Shown piece after piece: positions 53,121 to 61,619 of a DNA stretch of 64,000 nucleotides (its first letter is position 1; each line of letters starts with the position of its first letter). Below the pieces are notes generated by a model. That model was not told the origin of the DNA, did no database searches, and was given only the letters and a program-made list of their open reading frames with translations. Source of the DNA: Bacteroidota bacterium (GTDB taxonomy: Bacteria > Bacteroidota > JABWAT01); contig JAFLBE010000005.1 of the NCBI GenBank assembly GCA_017303995.1, positions 1 through 64,000 on the forward strand. The letters run 5' to 3'. Both the position numbers and the translations under genes were made by a program.

Positions 53121-54173
53121 ATGAACCTTAAGCCAGTACTGACCTTAACTGGTTTGTTTTTGTCAACAACCCTTTTTGCACAATCCGCCGAAACAACTCT
53201 GATTTTCGCTGGCGAGAAAAACTTTAAATCGGTAAAACAACTCACCTTCCGTGGAGAAAATGCAGAGGCCTATTTAAGTGAAAATGATCAGCAGCTTATT
53301 TTTCAGTCATCAAATGACTCAACCCCCTGCGATCAGATTTTTACCATGACTCTTGACGGAAAGAACGTTAAAAAGGTTTCTTCGGGTGGCGGAAAAACCA
53401 CCTGTTCCTATTTTATTCCAGGAACAAAGCGAATTGTCTATGCGTCAACCCGTGCATCAAACTCTGCCTGTCCGCCTCCGCCAGATTACTCGAAAGGCTA
53501 TGTCTGGCCAATTTATGATACCTTTGACCTTTTTACTGCAGATGAGGACGGTGAAAACGTTACTCAGCTAACCACAACCCCTGGCTATGATGCAGAAGCA
53601 ACCCTTTCTTTTGATGGGAAAAAAATTGTCTTTACATCCACCCGCAACGGTGATCTTGATATTTACACAATGAATGTTGATGGCTCTGATCTGAAACAAC
53701 TCACATCAGCACTTGGTTATGATGGTGGACCCTTTTTCAGTCATGACGGGAAAAAAATCATTTACCGTGCCTACCATCCTGAAACCGAAAAAGATAAAGC
53801 TGAATACAAAGCGTTATTGGGTGAAAATATCATCAGACCCATGAATTTTGAAATCTGGATTATGGATGCAGACGGCTCAAACAAAAAGCAATTGACTCAT
53901 GCCGGAATGGCGAGTTTTGCTCCATTTTTTACTCCGGATGATAAAAACGTCATTTTTTCTTCAAATATTGGCGATCCGGTTAAAAAAAGAAATTTTGACC
54001 TTTACATGGTTGACGCAGAAGGAAAAACTGAACCCAGACAAATCACAACCAGCCCTGGTTTTGATGGATTCCCGATGTTCACAAAAGATGGCAAAAAACT
54101 CATTTTTTGTTCAAACCGGAATAATGGCGGAACGAACAGCACCAATGTTTTTGTAGCTGAGTGGCAGAACTAA
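53121..54173 (+). CDS. Secreted TolB-like beta-propeller protein
   Basis: 350 residues; signal peptide MNLKPVLTLTGLFLSTTLFAQ. Six or so PD40/WD40-like blades with the marks FDGKKIVFTSTRNGDLDIYT, FFSHDGKKIIYRA, FFTPDDKNVIFSS and FTKDGKKLIFCSNRNN. A Cys-rich loop (STPCDQIF, TTCSYF, SACPPPPDY) is unusual. It is not TolB of the Tol-Pal system, since the neighbours do not fit. Probably a periplasmic or surface binding protein. Confidence 0.85.
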   Translation: MNLKPVLTLTGLFLSTTLFAQSAETTLIFAGEKNFKSVKQLTFRGENAEAYLSENDQQLIFQSSNDSTPCDQIFTMTLDGKNVKKVSSGGGKTTCSYFIPGTKRIVYASTRASNSACPPPPDYSKGYVWPIYDTFDLFTADEDGENVTQLTTTPGYDAEATLSFDGKKIVFTSTRNGDLDIYTMNVDGSDLKQLTSALGYDGGPFFSHDGKKIIYRAYHPETEKDKAEYKALLGENIIRPMNFEIWIMDADGSNKKQLTHAGMASFAPFFTPDDKNVIFSSNIGDPVKKRNFDLYMVDAEGKTEPRQITTSPGFDGFPMFTKDGKKLIFCSNRNNGGTNSTNVFVAEWQN

Positions 54174-54200
54174 GTTCAGAAATTTCTTTAAGAGGCACCT

Positions 54201-54980
54201 ATGAAATTTGAAACGCTCATGTATGCTGTCGAAGAAACAGTCGCCACCATTACCATTAACCGGCCTGATAAACTGAATGCCCTCAACAAACAGGTTTTCA
54301 AGGATCTTACGGCAGTTTTAGATGAAATCGGAAACAGTCAAAATGTTCATGGCGTCATTATCACCGGAGCCGGACCCAAGTCTTTTGTTGCCGGGGCTGA
54401 TATTACTGAAATTCAGCAGCTTAACGCTTCAACGGCCAAAGACTTTTCTACCCGCGGACAAAATGTTCTGAACCGGATTGAAAATCTGGGGAAACCTGTC
54501 ATTGCAGCCGTAAATGGCTTTGCACTTGGTGGCGGATGTGAACTTGCAATGGCCTGTACACTCCGGGTTGCTTCTGAAAGTGCTAAATTTGGTCAGCCTG
54601 AAGTTAATCTTGGCATCATTCCTGGCTATGGCGGCACTCAACGGCTGGTTCGTCTCATTGGTAAAGGCCGGGCTATGGAAATGATTCTGACCGGTGATAT
54701 GATTGATGCCAGGGAAGCTTACCGGATTGGGCTGGTGAATAAAGTTGTACCCGCTGTGGAGTTAATGCCTGAAGCCCGTCTGCTCGTCAATAAAATTCTT
54801 TCAAAAGGACAAATTGCCGTCAGATATTCGATTGAAGCAATCAATGCCTCTGATTCCATTTTGTGTGAGGGACTTTCAAGAGAAGCTGCTCTTTTTGGAC
54901 TTTCGGCAACAACCGATGATGCTCATGAAGGAATTGAAGCCTTTCTCGAAAAACGTTTTCCCAAATTTAAACAGAAATAA
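54201..54980 (+). CDS. Enoyl-CoA hydratase/isomerase (crotonase family)
   Basis: 259 residues. Oxyanion-hole segments SFVAGADITEIQQL near 63 and NGFALGGGCELAMACTLR near 104 are present. Both catalytic glutamates of true hydratases are kept, in GGGCELAMAC and FGQPEVNLGIIPGYGGTQ. It would hydrate 2-enoyl-CoA in fatty-acid or related breakdown. The stop overlaps the ATG of the next gene by one base. Confidence 0.95.
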   Translation: MKFETLMYAVEETVATITINRPDKLNALNKQVFKDLTAVLDEIGNSQNVHGVIITGAGPKSFVAGADITEIQQLNASTAKDFSTRGQNVLNRIENLGKPVIAAVNGFALGGGCELAMACTLRVASESAKFGQPEVNLGIIPGYGGTQRLVRLIGKGRAMEMILTGDMIDAREAYRIGLVNKVVPAVELMPEARLLVNKILSKGQIAVRYSIEAINASDSILCEGLSREAALFGLSATTDDAHEGIEAFLEKRFPKFKQK

Positions 54981-56221
54981 TGATGACTATTGAAACCGGA
55001 TATCTAGTTATTCTTGCCCTTACTCTTGTTTTAAGTGCCTTTTTTTCTGGCTCTGAAATTTCATTTGTAACTGCAAACCGGCTTAAAATTGAAATTAAAA
55101 ACCGTCAGGGAAAATCGGGTGCTGCTCTGGCATCCTGGTTTGTAAATAAGCCTGAAAACTTTCTGATTACGACTTTAGTTGGCAATAATTTTGTTAATAT
55201 TGCTTATTCAACTGTAATGTCCATCTTCCTGATAGAATCCTTCGGCATCAAAAGTATTCTTTTTCAAACTTTGATTTCAACGACCCTTTTACTCTTTGCC
55301 GGTGAAATTATTCCCAAAAGCATTGCCAGACAATTTGCCGACAAACTGGTTTTTATCCTGGTTTATCCGCTACGTTTTTTTTATTTCTTCCTGTATCCAT
55401 TCGTTTTCATTTCCAGAATGGCATCCCTTTTTCTGATTAGAATAATTGGAATTAAACCGGATTCGTTTGATACTTTTTTCAACTACAAAGACGTTGAAAT
55501 GATTCTTGAGGAAGGAAAAACAAATGGCAGTATTGATCCCGGTGAATCTGAACTGATTGAAAATGTTTTTGAACTTAAAGACCAGAAAGTCAGGGAATCG
55601 ATGATTCCCAGAACGGATATTGTTGCCATAGATGTTTCAGATGATATTGAAGACTGCATCCGGATTTTCAAAGAGTCTGGATTTTCAAAAATTCCCGTTT
55701 ATGAAGAAGAAATTGACAATATTACCGGGATTATTCATGCTCATGACCTGTTCAGACAGCCCAAAAGCCTGCAGGAAATCATTCGTCCGGTTATGTTTGT
55801 GACTGAGTTTAAAAAATCAAGTGAACTCATGAAAGACTTCAGAGACAAGAAAACTTCAGTTGCCATAGTCATTGATGAATTTGGTGGTACTGCCGGACTT
55901 GTCACCCTTGAAGATCTGATTGAAGAATTGGTTGGCGATATTCAGGATGAGTACGATACGGATGAGAATATCCTGAAAAAATTAGATGAAGACGTTTATC
56001 TGGTTTCCGGTCGTACCTTAGTTGAAGACATCAACGAAAAATTTCTGATCGGGATGGATGAGGGAGATTTTGAAACGGTCGGTGGGTTTGTCATCCATAA
56101 TTCAGGCCGGATTCCCCACACAGGTGAAAAACTGGAACTTGGCAGGTTTCAGTTTACTGTAATCAAGGCAACAAAAAACCGACTTGACCTGCTGAAACTT
56201 CAGGTTAAGCAGACTGAATAA
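54980..56221 (+). CDS. CNNM/CorC-type transporter-associated membrane protein
   Basis: 413 residues: a DUF21 (CNNM) membrane domain with about four helices (1-165, LSAFFSGSEISFVTANRLKI at the start), two CBS domains (about 200-320, MIPRTDIVAIDV, IDEFGGTAGLVTLEDLIEEL) and a CorC_HlyC domain at the C-terminus (VSGRTLVEDINEKF). Proteins of this family are linked to magnesium or cobalt efflux. It is coupled to the crotonase gene and followed 13 bp later by the orphan below. Confidence 0.94.
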   Translation: MMTIETGYLVILALTLVLSAFFSGSEISFVTANRLKIEIKNRQGKSGAALASWFVNKPENFLITTLVGNNFVNIAYSTVMSIFLIESFGIKSILFQTLISTTLLLFAGEIIPKSIARQFADKLVFILVYPLRFFYFFLYPFVFISRMASLFLIRIIGIKPDSFDTFFNYKDVEMILEEGKTNGSIDPGESELIENVFELKDQKVRESMIPRTDIVAIDVSDDIEDCIRIFKESGFSKIPVYEEEIDNITGIIHAHDLFRQPKSLQEIIRPVMFVTEFKKSSELMKDFRDKKTSVAIVIDEFGGTAGLVTLEDLIEELVGDIQDEYDTDENILKKLDEDVYLVSGRTLVEDINEKFLIGMDEGDFETVGGFVIHNSGRIPHTGEKLELGRFQFTVIKATKNRLDLLKLQVKQTE

Positions 56222-56234
56222 AACCGGAGCAAGA

Positions 56235-57845
56235 ATGGCAGGCAAGACAATTCAGGAGGTTCAGGCAGAGTTTGAGAAATCGGCGTTAACGGCGCTAAAG
56301 CGTGCCGTTCATCAAATTTCAATCGATGCTTTTTCAGTTTCGGCGACCCGATTTCTCCAGATCATGAATCTGAATCAGGACTTCATGACTACTGAGCTGC
56401 TCGATCATCTCAGTTTTCAACAGATGATCTGGGAAGATCTCAATCGCGTTAAGTCACTTTTCTTTACTGTTTTATCTGACCTCGGGGCAACGGCTCCAAC
56501 AGTTTCGTCTCCTCTTGAAGACCGTCGTGATTTTGCTGTTTATTGTGAGGCGAAAGGGTTCATTGGCGAATTGTCAAAAGTAATGACCCGGTATAAAACC
56601 TATCCTGATCCACCCGAAACGCTGGTTGGAAAATCTGTTTTAAATGAATTAAAACCCGTTCTAAGCTACGTTTTGCTCAGACATGCTCAACTCCAGGCCA
56701 CAAAATTCCAGTTTCTTGAAGATGTGAGTCACCGTTGGGGTGTGGGTTCAGAAACACTTGAAAATCCGCCTTATGGCGGCTTTGAAGATCTGGTCAGAAT
56801 TCAGTCCTCATTGTTCAGACCTGAAGAAAACACCAACAGCAACCGAAATAAAATTCAGGAATTGCTTGAATTCCCGGGAATCTGGCAGGAACATCTGGCC
56901 ACATTGCCTCAAAGTGAATTACTCGAACTTGAGCAAATCATTTTGATGGGAACTGTGCTTGAAACCGCACAGAAACTGATCAGCATCGCCAACGATTCGA
57001 AGAGAATTTTACCTGACTTCCCCATTTTTAAAACGTATTTGCAGTTATTCGGTAAGGTCAATCCGCTCAAACGATCTGAAGAACAGTGTTATTTCGAAGA
57101 TTTTCTTTACGCAATCTGGAAAGAAGGATTTACCAACACGATTCTGACTTTGCGTGAATCTGGTCTTCAGGCTGCCCAGGAAGTCTGGAATCAGATGTAT
57201 CAGGATCTTGATTTCAACACCGATATGCTGATTCAGTCGGCAGAGCAAACTCAGCTTTTCTCGCAGCTTGAAGAACTCGACAAGACTGATGTCTCGATGG
57301 ATGACATCCGGAACCAATTCATGGATCAGTTCCTGCGGGATGAAATTCCGGGTGTGGTGAAAGCGGTTAGAGGATTTTTGGTTACCCTTCAGAAAGAAGA
57401 CAACGAACCAATAAGAATTGAAACTGCCCGGGCCTTCCGGATGACTGAAAGTTCACTGAATGTTTCGAAACAGGGACAAATGAAGGAAATTGCGGAGCTG
57501 GTTGCAGATGTCCTGGAGTCTGATGCCGGTTCAATTCATTGGATCAGGAAAAACAGTCAGGATATTGAGGATACTCTTCTTGCAATTGAATCTCTAAGAA
57601 TGATTGCCCTTGAAGAAGAAGTTCTCACACTTGAAAAAATTGAATTGCTTGATTCAGTCACCTCCCGTTGGAAAAAACACATCCAGGAATTGAAAATTGA
57701 CAGGAGTGCCTCAAAATCAAAATCAGCTGAACCGAAGAATCTGAATTTTAAAGATGACTCTGGTTTTGATTTCTTTGGTGATTTAACCGGTTCACTCGGC
57801 GACGATCTTGAAAGTCTCGACTTCGGAGCTCTGGATAAGGAGTGA
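56235..57845 (+). CDS. Large helical cytoplasmic protein of unknown function
   Basis: 536 residues without signal peptide or membrane helices, almost wholly helical, with a flexible acidic tail (SKSAEPKNLNFKDDSGFDFF, ending SLDFGALDKE). Residues 385-425 (IRIETARAFRMTESSLNV, then EIAELVADVLE) resemble the spacing of the HPt helices in ChpA/FimL-like proteins, where the active motif is HTLKGS; no such His is present here. That similarity is weak and is inference. It starts 13 bp after the CorC-like gene and is probably in its operon. Confidence 0.75.
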   Translation: MAGKTIQEVQAEFEKSALTALKRAVHQISIDAFSVSATRFLQIMNLNQDFMTTELLDHLSFQQMIWEDLNRVKSLFFTVLSDLGATAPTVSSPLEDRRDFAVYCEAKGFIGELSKVMTRYKTYPDPPETLVGKSVLNELKPVLSYVLLRHAQLQATKFQFLEDVSHRWGVGSETLENPPYGGFEDLVRIQSSLFRPEENTNSNRNKIQELLEFPGIWQEHLATLPQSELLELEQIILMGTVLETAQKLISIANDSKRILPDFPIFKTYLQLFGKVNPLKRSEEQCYFEDFLYAIWKEGFTNTILTLRESGLQAAQEVWNQMYQDLDFNTDMLIQSAEQTQLFSQLEELDKTDVSMDDIRNQFMDQFLRDEIPGVVKAVRGFLVTLQKEDNEPIRIETARAFRMTESSLNVSKQGQMKEIAELVADVLESDAGSIHWIRKNSQDIEDTLLAIESLRMIALEEEVLTLEKIELLDSVTSRWKKHIQELKIDRSASKSKSAEPKNLNFKDDSGFDFFGDLTGSLGDDLESLDFGALDKE

Positions 57846-57850
57846 CGGGC

Positions 57851-57972
57851 GGGGTACGCTTTACGTAGTACGGGGTACGTTTCTGGAGAAAGCGCCGGTC
57901 ACCGAGTTCAGTCGCCGGTTGATTATCGAGGTGCCCGGTTGAAAACAATTTACCATTTACCATTATCCCTAA
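57851..57972. repeat. Two convergent period-7 tracts around a GGTCACCGAG repeat
   Basis: 57851-57878 ggggtac/gctttac/gtagtac/ggggtac starts 5 bp after the orphan's stop. 57947-57972, read on the minus strand, is gttaggg/ataatgg/taaatgg/taaattg and begins at the feoB stop codon. Between them (57894-57940) is a GGTCACCGAGTTCAGTCGCC-type repeat. Each tract therefore starts at the 3' end of the gene next to it. Confidence 0.85.
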
Positions 57973-59927
57973 CTGATTCCCAAAAACCTCAATCCCTGAA
58001 CAATTGCAACGGCTCCAATGTAAGCCACAGCCGTATATACGCCCAATTGAAGAAGTGGAATTTTCCAGCCGTTGGTTTCTTTTTTTGCAACCGCAAGTGT
58101 TGAAATACACTGCATGGCAATGATGAAGTAAAATAGCAGTCCAAGAATAGTAGCAGTTGTAAAAAGAGGCAATCCGGTTTTTTCATTGACCGATGTTTTC
58201 ATTGCTGAAAGGATTGAACCCTGAAGGGTTTCTTCATCACCAGTCACATTTAAAGTCAGAGCCAGAGAAGAAACAAACACCTCCCGTGCCGCAAAAGCAG
58301 TAATCAGCGAAACCCCGACCCGCCAGTCAAATCCCATCGGTTGCATCACCGGTTCAAGTACTTTTCCTAACTGAGCCGCATAAGATTCCTGAAGATGACC
58401 AGAAACTGAAGTATCATGCTGGTCAGGAACAGGGAAGTAAGTCAATCCCCAGATTAAAATCGAAATCACCAGGATGGTTGCACCAGCTTTTCTGAGATAT
58501 AACCAGGATTTGTAAAGAGTATTTTTGAAAATAATACTGAGTTGCGGCAGACGGTAAGCCGGAAGTTCGAGAATAAACGAAGACTCTTCAGTCTGCTTCG
58601 TCCATTTGCTGATGAGGGCTGTAACCACTGCACCTGAAACCAATCCGGCGAGGTAAAGTCCGGTCATGGCGAGACCGCCGAGCCAGGGTTTATCAGCGGG
58701 AATCAAAAAAGCAAGTAAAAGTGCATAAACCGGAAGCCGGGCAGAACAGCTCATTAACGGAATAATCAGAATAGTTAGCATCCGTTCACGGGTGTTGGGA
58801 ATGGTTCTGGCAGCCATCATCGCCGGAATGGCACAGGCAAATCCGGATAAAAGCGGGACAAAAGAACGGCCGTTCAGACCGATTGCTGCAAGTGGTTTAT
58901 CAACCAGCATAGCGCCACGGGCAAGGTAACCTGAATCTTCAAGAATCGTCAACAGCAGAAACAAAATCATAATCTGGGGGACAAAAACCATCACCGCACC
59001 AAAACCGGTAATGATTCCACCCGAAATAAAATCAGACATCCATCCGGAACCCAGAGTTGAACCGGCAAAGTCACCCAGTAAAGAAAATCCGGCATCTACT
59101 GCATCCATCAGCGGAGCTGCGAGCCAGAAAATCGCAGTAAAAAATCCGGTCATTATCAACAAAAACATGACCAGACCCCACACCGGGTGAAGAAAAATCT
59201 TGTCAAGTTTAAGCGTCAGATCATCCGGGTGAGGTTTAGCAATCCTCAACGCCTCTTCCAGAGTTTTTTCACCGGTGGCAATAATGACCGACCGTTCAAT
59301 TTCCTCAGCAATCCGGTAACTTTCACTTATCGTTTCAAGCGTTCCTGCATCGGGACGTTTGATTTCCTGTTTGGGAACCGAACCGTAAACTTTCCCGATA
59401 GCTTCTGCCAGTTCCTCTAATCCCCTTTTCCTGATTCCCTGAACAGGAATTGCCGGCATTCCAGCTAAAATACCGAGTTTCCCGGCATCCAGTTTCAATC
59501 CTCGTTTTTCAAGCAGATCACTCATGGTCACAGCCATCACACACCGGAATCCGGCAGCTTTAATCTGACCGGCAAGATAAATCTGCCGACTTAACTGAGT
59601 TGCATCTGCCATGACAACTACAACATCAGGGACACCGAACTCAGGGTGATTGAAAAGGGAGGAAATTGAAACTTCTTCATCGGGAGAATGGGGAGTCAGA
59701 CTTAAAATTCCTGGTGTATCTACGATCTGGGCTTTAAATCCAGATGGAATCTGAAGTTCACCAACTGAATAATCTACAGTTGAACCCGGATAGTTAACTG
59801 TTGAGAAATGGGAATGGGTTAAGGCATTAAAAATGGTAGTTTTGCCGGTATTGGGCTGACCGACAAGCATAACAACCAGTTCATCCTTGCGGATGTGGTG
59901 TTCAGTTTCGATCAGATCCTTATACAT
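57969..59927 (-). CDS. feoB: Ferrous iron transporter FeoB
   Basis: 652 residues: an N-terminal G domain (about 15-185), a helical GDI-like linker and a polytopic membrane domain with two Gate parts (GAMLVDKPLAAIGLNGRSFV, CSARLPVYALLLA, and FIIAMQCISTLAVAKKET). G1 is GQPNTGKT and G3 DTPG. The G4 motif, NxxD in the family, reads VTMSDLLEKRG, with Thr for Asn. It overlaps feoA by 16 bp. It imports Fe(II) across the inner membrane. It is shorter than E. coli FeoB (773) at the linker and C-terminus. Confidence 0.95.
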   Translation of the reverse strand: MYKDLIETEHHIRKDELVVMLVGQPNTGKTTIFNALTHSHFSTVNYPGSTVDYSVGELQIPSGFKAQIVDTPGILSLTPHSPDEEVSISSLFNHPEFGVPDVVVVMADATQLSRQIYLAGQIKAAGFRCVMAVTMSDLLEKRGLKLDAGKLGILAGMPAIPVQGIRKRGLEELAEAIGKVYGSVPKQEIKRPDAGTLETISESYRIAEEIERSVIIATGEKTLEEALRIAKPHPDDLTLKLDKIFLHPVWGLVMFLLIMTGFFTAIFWLAAPLMDAVDAGFSLLGDFAGSTLGSGWMSDFISGGIITGFGAVMVFVPQIMILFLLLTILEDSGYLARGAMLVDKPLAAIGLNGRSFVPLLSGFACAIPAMMAARTIPNTRERMLTILIIPLMSCSARLPVYALLLAFLIPADKPWLGGLAMTGLYLAGLVSGAVVTALISKWTKQTEESSFILELPAYRLPQLSIIFKNTLYKSWLYLRKAGATILVISILIWGLTYFPVPDQHDTSVSGHLQESYAAQLGKVLEPVMQPMGFDWRVGVSLITAFAAREVFVSSLALTLNVTGDEETLQGSILSAMKTSVNEKTGLPLFTTATILGLLFYFIIAMQCISTLAVAKKETNGWKIPLLQLGVYTAVAYIGAVAIVQGLRFLGIS

Positions 59928-60136
59928 GAAGCTTCCCGCCGGCGAATTGCAATAATCGTTCCCCTAAGGGCGATAGCAATGGGATCCTGGAGAAGTGCTT
60001 TACTGATTACAGTGACTTCCTGGCCAGGTGTAAAACCGAGTTCCATCAACTTTAATGAAGATGAACTATCCGGATCAAGAGAGCGAATGATGGCCGATTC
60101 ACCGATAATTAACTGATCTAAACTGCGAGTACCCAT
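59912..60136 (-). CDS. feoA: Ferrous iron transport accessory protein FeoA
   Basis: 74 residues with an SH3-like fold: LIIGESAIIRSLDPDSSSS, LKLMELGFTPGQEVTVISKA and DPIAIALRGTIIAIRRREA are typical of FeoA. It overlaps feoB and precedes it on the minus strand. It helps FeoB function at the inner membrane. Confidence 0.95.
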   Translation of the reverse strand: MGTRSLDQLIIGESAIIRSLDPDSSSSLKLMELGFTPGQEVTVISKALLQDPIAIALRGTIIAIRRREASCIRI

Positions 60137-60178
60137 GGAGCAAATTTTTAATGTTAAATTTTGAATTTTAAATTAAGA

Positions 60179-60206
60179 GGTCAGAAGTCAGAAGACAGAA
60201 GTCAGT
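60179..60206. repeat. Period-7 tract, GTCAGAA type
   Basis: ggtcaga/agtcaga/agacaga/agtcagt lies between feoA and fur. The inverse heptamer occurs at 47651. Confidence 0.9.
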
Positions 60207-60227
60207 CCAATGAAAATCTGAATTTTT

Positions 60228-60686
60228 CTATTCTTTTGATGAACAGTCGGAACATTTACCGAAAATCTGAAGGGAATGGCGGTCGGCTTTGAAAGAAAGC
60301 CGGTTACACATTTCATCTTGAAGCATTTCAATTTCGGGCATACTGAATTCAATGATTTTACCGCAGGTGGTGCAGATCAGGTGATCATGATGCTTATACC
60401 CAAAAGCACGTTCATAGTGCATGTGGTTCTGTCCGAATTGGTGACAGTCAACCAGATTGCACTCAACCAGAATTTCAAGTGTGTTATAAACTGTTGCTCG
60501 GCTGATCTGGGATCCGTTATTTTTCATCCGAAGAAAGATTTCATCTGCATTGAAATGTCCTTCAGAAGCATACAACTCTTCAAGGACTGAATAACGTTCT
60601 GGTGTATTTCTGTACCCTCTGTTTTTAAGAAAGAGTTTTAGAATTTCAGTGGCTTCGTTTATATATTTTCGAGAAAGTGTTGTCAT
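60228..60686 (-). CDS. fur: Fur-family metalloregulator
   Basis: 152 residues. A winged helix (about 25-90, RNTPERYSVLEELYASEGHF, then SRATVYNTLEILVECNLV), then the metal site HHDHLIC near 107 and two CxxC pairs (CTTCGK, CSDC) for a structural zinc. Next to feoAB, it is most likely the iron sensor Fur rather than PerR or Zur. It is transcribed from its own promoter and is divergent to the barrel protein at 60892. Confidence 0.94.
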   Translation of the reverse strand: MTTLSRKYINEATEILKLFLKNRGYRNTPERYSVLEELYASEGHFNADEIFLRMKNNGSQISRATVYNTLEILVECNLVDCHQFGQNHMHYERAFGYKHHDHLICTTCGKIIEFSMPEIEMLQDEMCNRLSFKADRHSLQIFGKCSDCSSKE

Positions 60687-60707
60687 ATAATTTAGATTTT
60701 GTCTTAT

Positions 60708-60738
60708 TAAAGATAGTGTATGAATTTTTTACAGTCAA
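60708..60738 (-). promoter_or_regulatory. Promoter of fur (TTG-N20-TATCTTTA)
   Basis: Minus-strand TTG (60736-60738), 20 nt, then TATCTTTA (60708-60715), one base off TAnnTTTG. It would start transcription about 15 bp before the fur ATG. Confidence 0.6.
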
Positions 60739-60805
60739 CAAGAATTCCTTAAAGCGGGGTTAGAAATTGATTAAGACGAAGAACTCCCATCATTCGACTA
60801 CAATT

Positions 60806-60824
60806 ATTATTACTGATCATTATC
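60806..60824 (+). promoter_or_regulatory. Fur-box-like sequence overlapping a TATCTTTG element
   Basis: 13 of 19 positions match the classic Fur box GATAATGATAATCATTATC, with a good right half (GATCATTATC). It overlaps TATCTTTG (60821-60828), which could be the -7 element for the barrel protein gene at 60892, although no TTG lies 20 bases before it. Confidence 0.35.
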
Positions 60825-60891
60825 TTTGTTTAACCGGATCCCGAAATTGCCTTTTTATCCGGTTCCGACACCACAAAAAAAACGAGATTTT

Positions 60892-61482
60892 ATGAAAATT
60901 TTTCTGGTTCTTTTTCTCGCCCTTTTCACAATCCCCTTTTTTTCATTTTCTCAACCTGTTAAAGGAAATACTGAACTCTCATTTCAGGGAAACTATTCAA
61001 GTATCAAGACAACTTCTGATCCAAGTTTGGGATTTTATAATCCAGGTGAAAACATAAGTCAGGGTATGTTATTTATTAGGGCAGGTTATTTTTTGACCAA
61101 TCAATTCTCTATTGATCCAGAATTAACCTGGAGCTTCTCATCTTCAGCTTCAGGAACCAGGTCAGTTGCATTGTCACTTAATGGTACTTTTCACATGGTA
61201 GTTAATACCAAATTCCTTTTATTCGGAACTGCTGGAGCCGGCTTGACGGATGCGATACCTAACACGTGGATGTTTCGTGACAAAATTAAACTTGATATAC
61301 TGATGTTAAATTTTGGTTTGGGCTTAAAGTATTTTGTTTCTGAAGATATTGCTTTGAGAACAGAATACAGAAATCAGGCTTACAGTTATGATGAACACTT
61401 TAGCTATTTTGGTCGAAAAACAAAAACTACTTTTAAAACTTCGGTAAATAATTTTCTACTTGGATTCTCAATATTTCTGTGA
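60892..61482 (+). CDS. Outer-membrane beta-barrel protein
   Basis: 196 residues from the ATG at 60892; signal peptide MKIFLVLFLALFTIPFFSFS. Alternating strands (GNTELSFQGNYSSIKT, MLFIRAGYFLTNQFSIDPEL, RSVALSLNGTFHMVVNTKFL) and a C-terminus NFLLGFSIFL typical of eight-stranded OmpA/OmpW-like barrels. It is divergent from fur and has a Fur-box-like sequence upstream, so it may be iron-regulated. Confidence 0.8.
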   Translation: MKIFLVLFLALFTIPFFSFSQPVKGNTELSFQGNYSSIKTTSDPSLGFYNPGENISQGMLFIRAGYFLTNQFSIDPELTWSFSSSASGTRSVALSLNGTFHMVVNTKFLLFGTAGAGLTDAIPNTWMFRDKIKLDILMLNFGLGLKYFVSEDIALRTEYRNQAYSYDEHFSYFGRKTKTTFKTSVNNFLLGFSIFL

Positions 61483-61619
61483 TTTTTTAAATCCAGTTCA
61501 GGGAAAATGACCTGAATTGGATAACCTTCCTGAATAGATAAACTCTCCCTTTCCTCATTCCAGTTGCGTGTTTGAGATAATTTAAACATTTTTCAAGTTT
61601 TACTTTTAACCGGACTGAT

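Noticed and set aside
13842-60206. Period-7 tracts as CRISPR arrays
   Set aside because: Units are 7 bp, directly adjacent and without unique spacers; no cas genes are present.
60137-60227. Fur box between feoA and fur
   Set aside because: The gap is AT-rich and holds a GTCAGAA tract, but no convincing match to the Fur box consensus.
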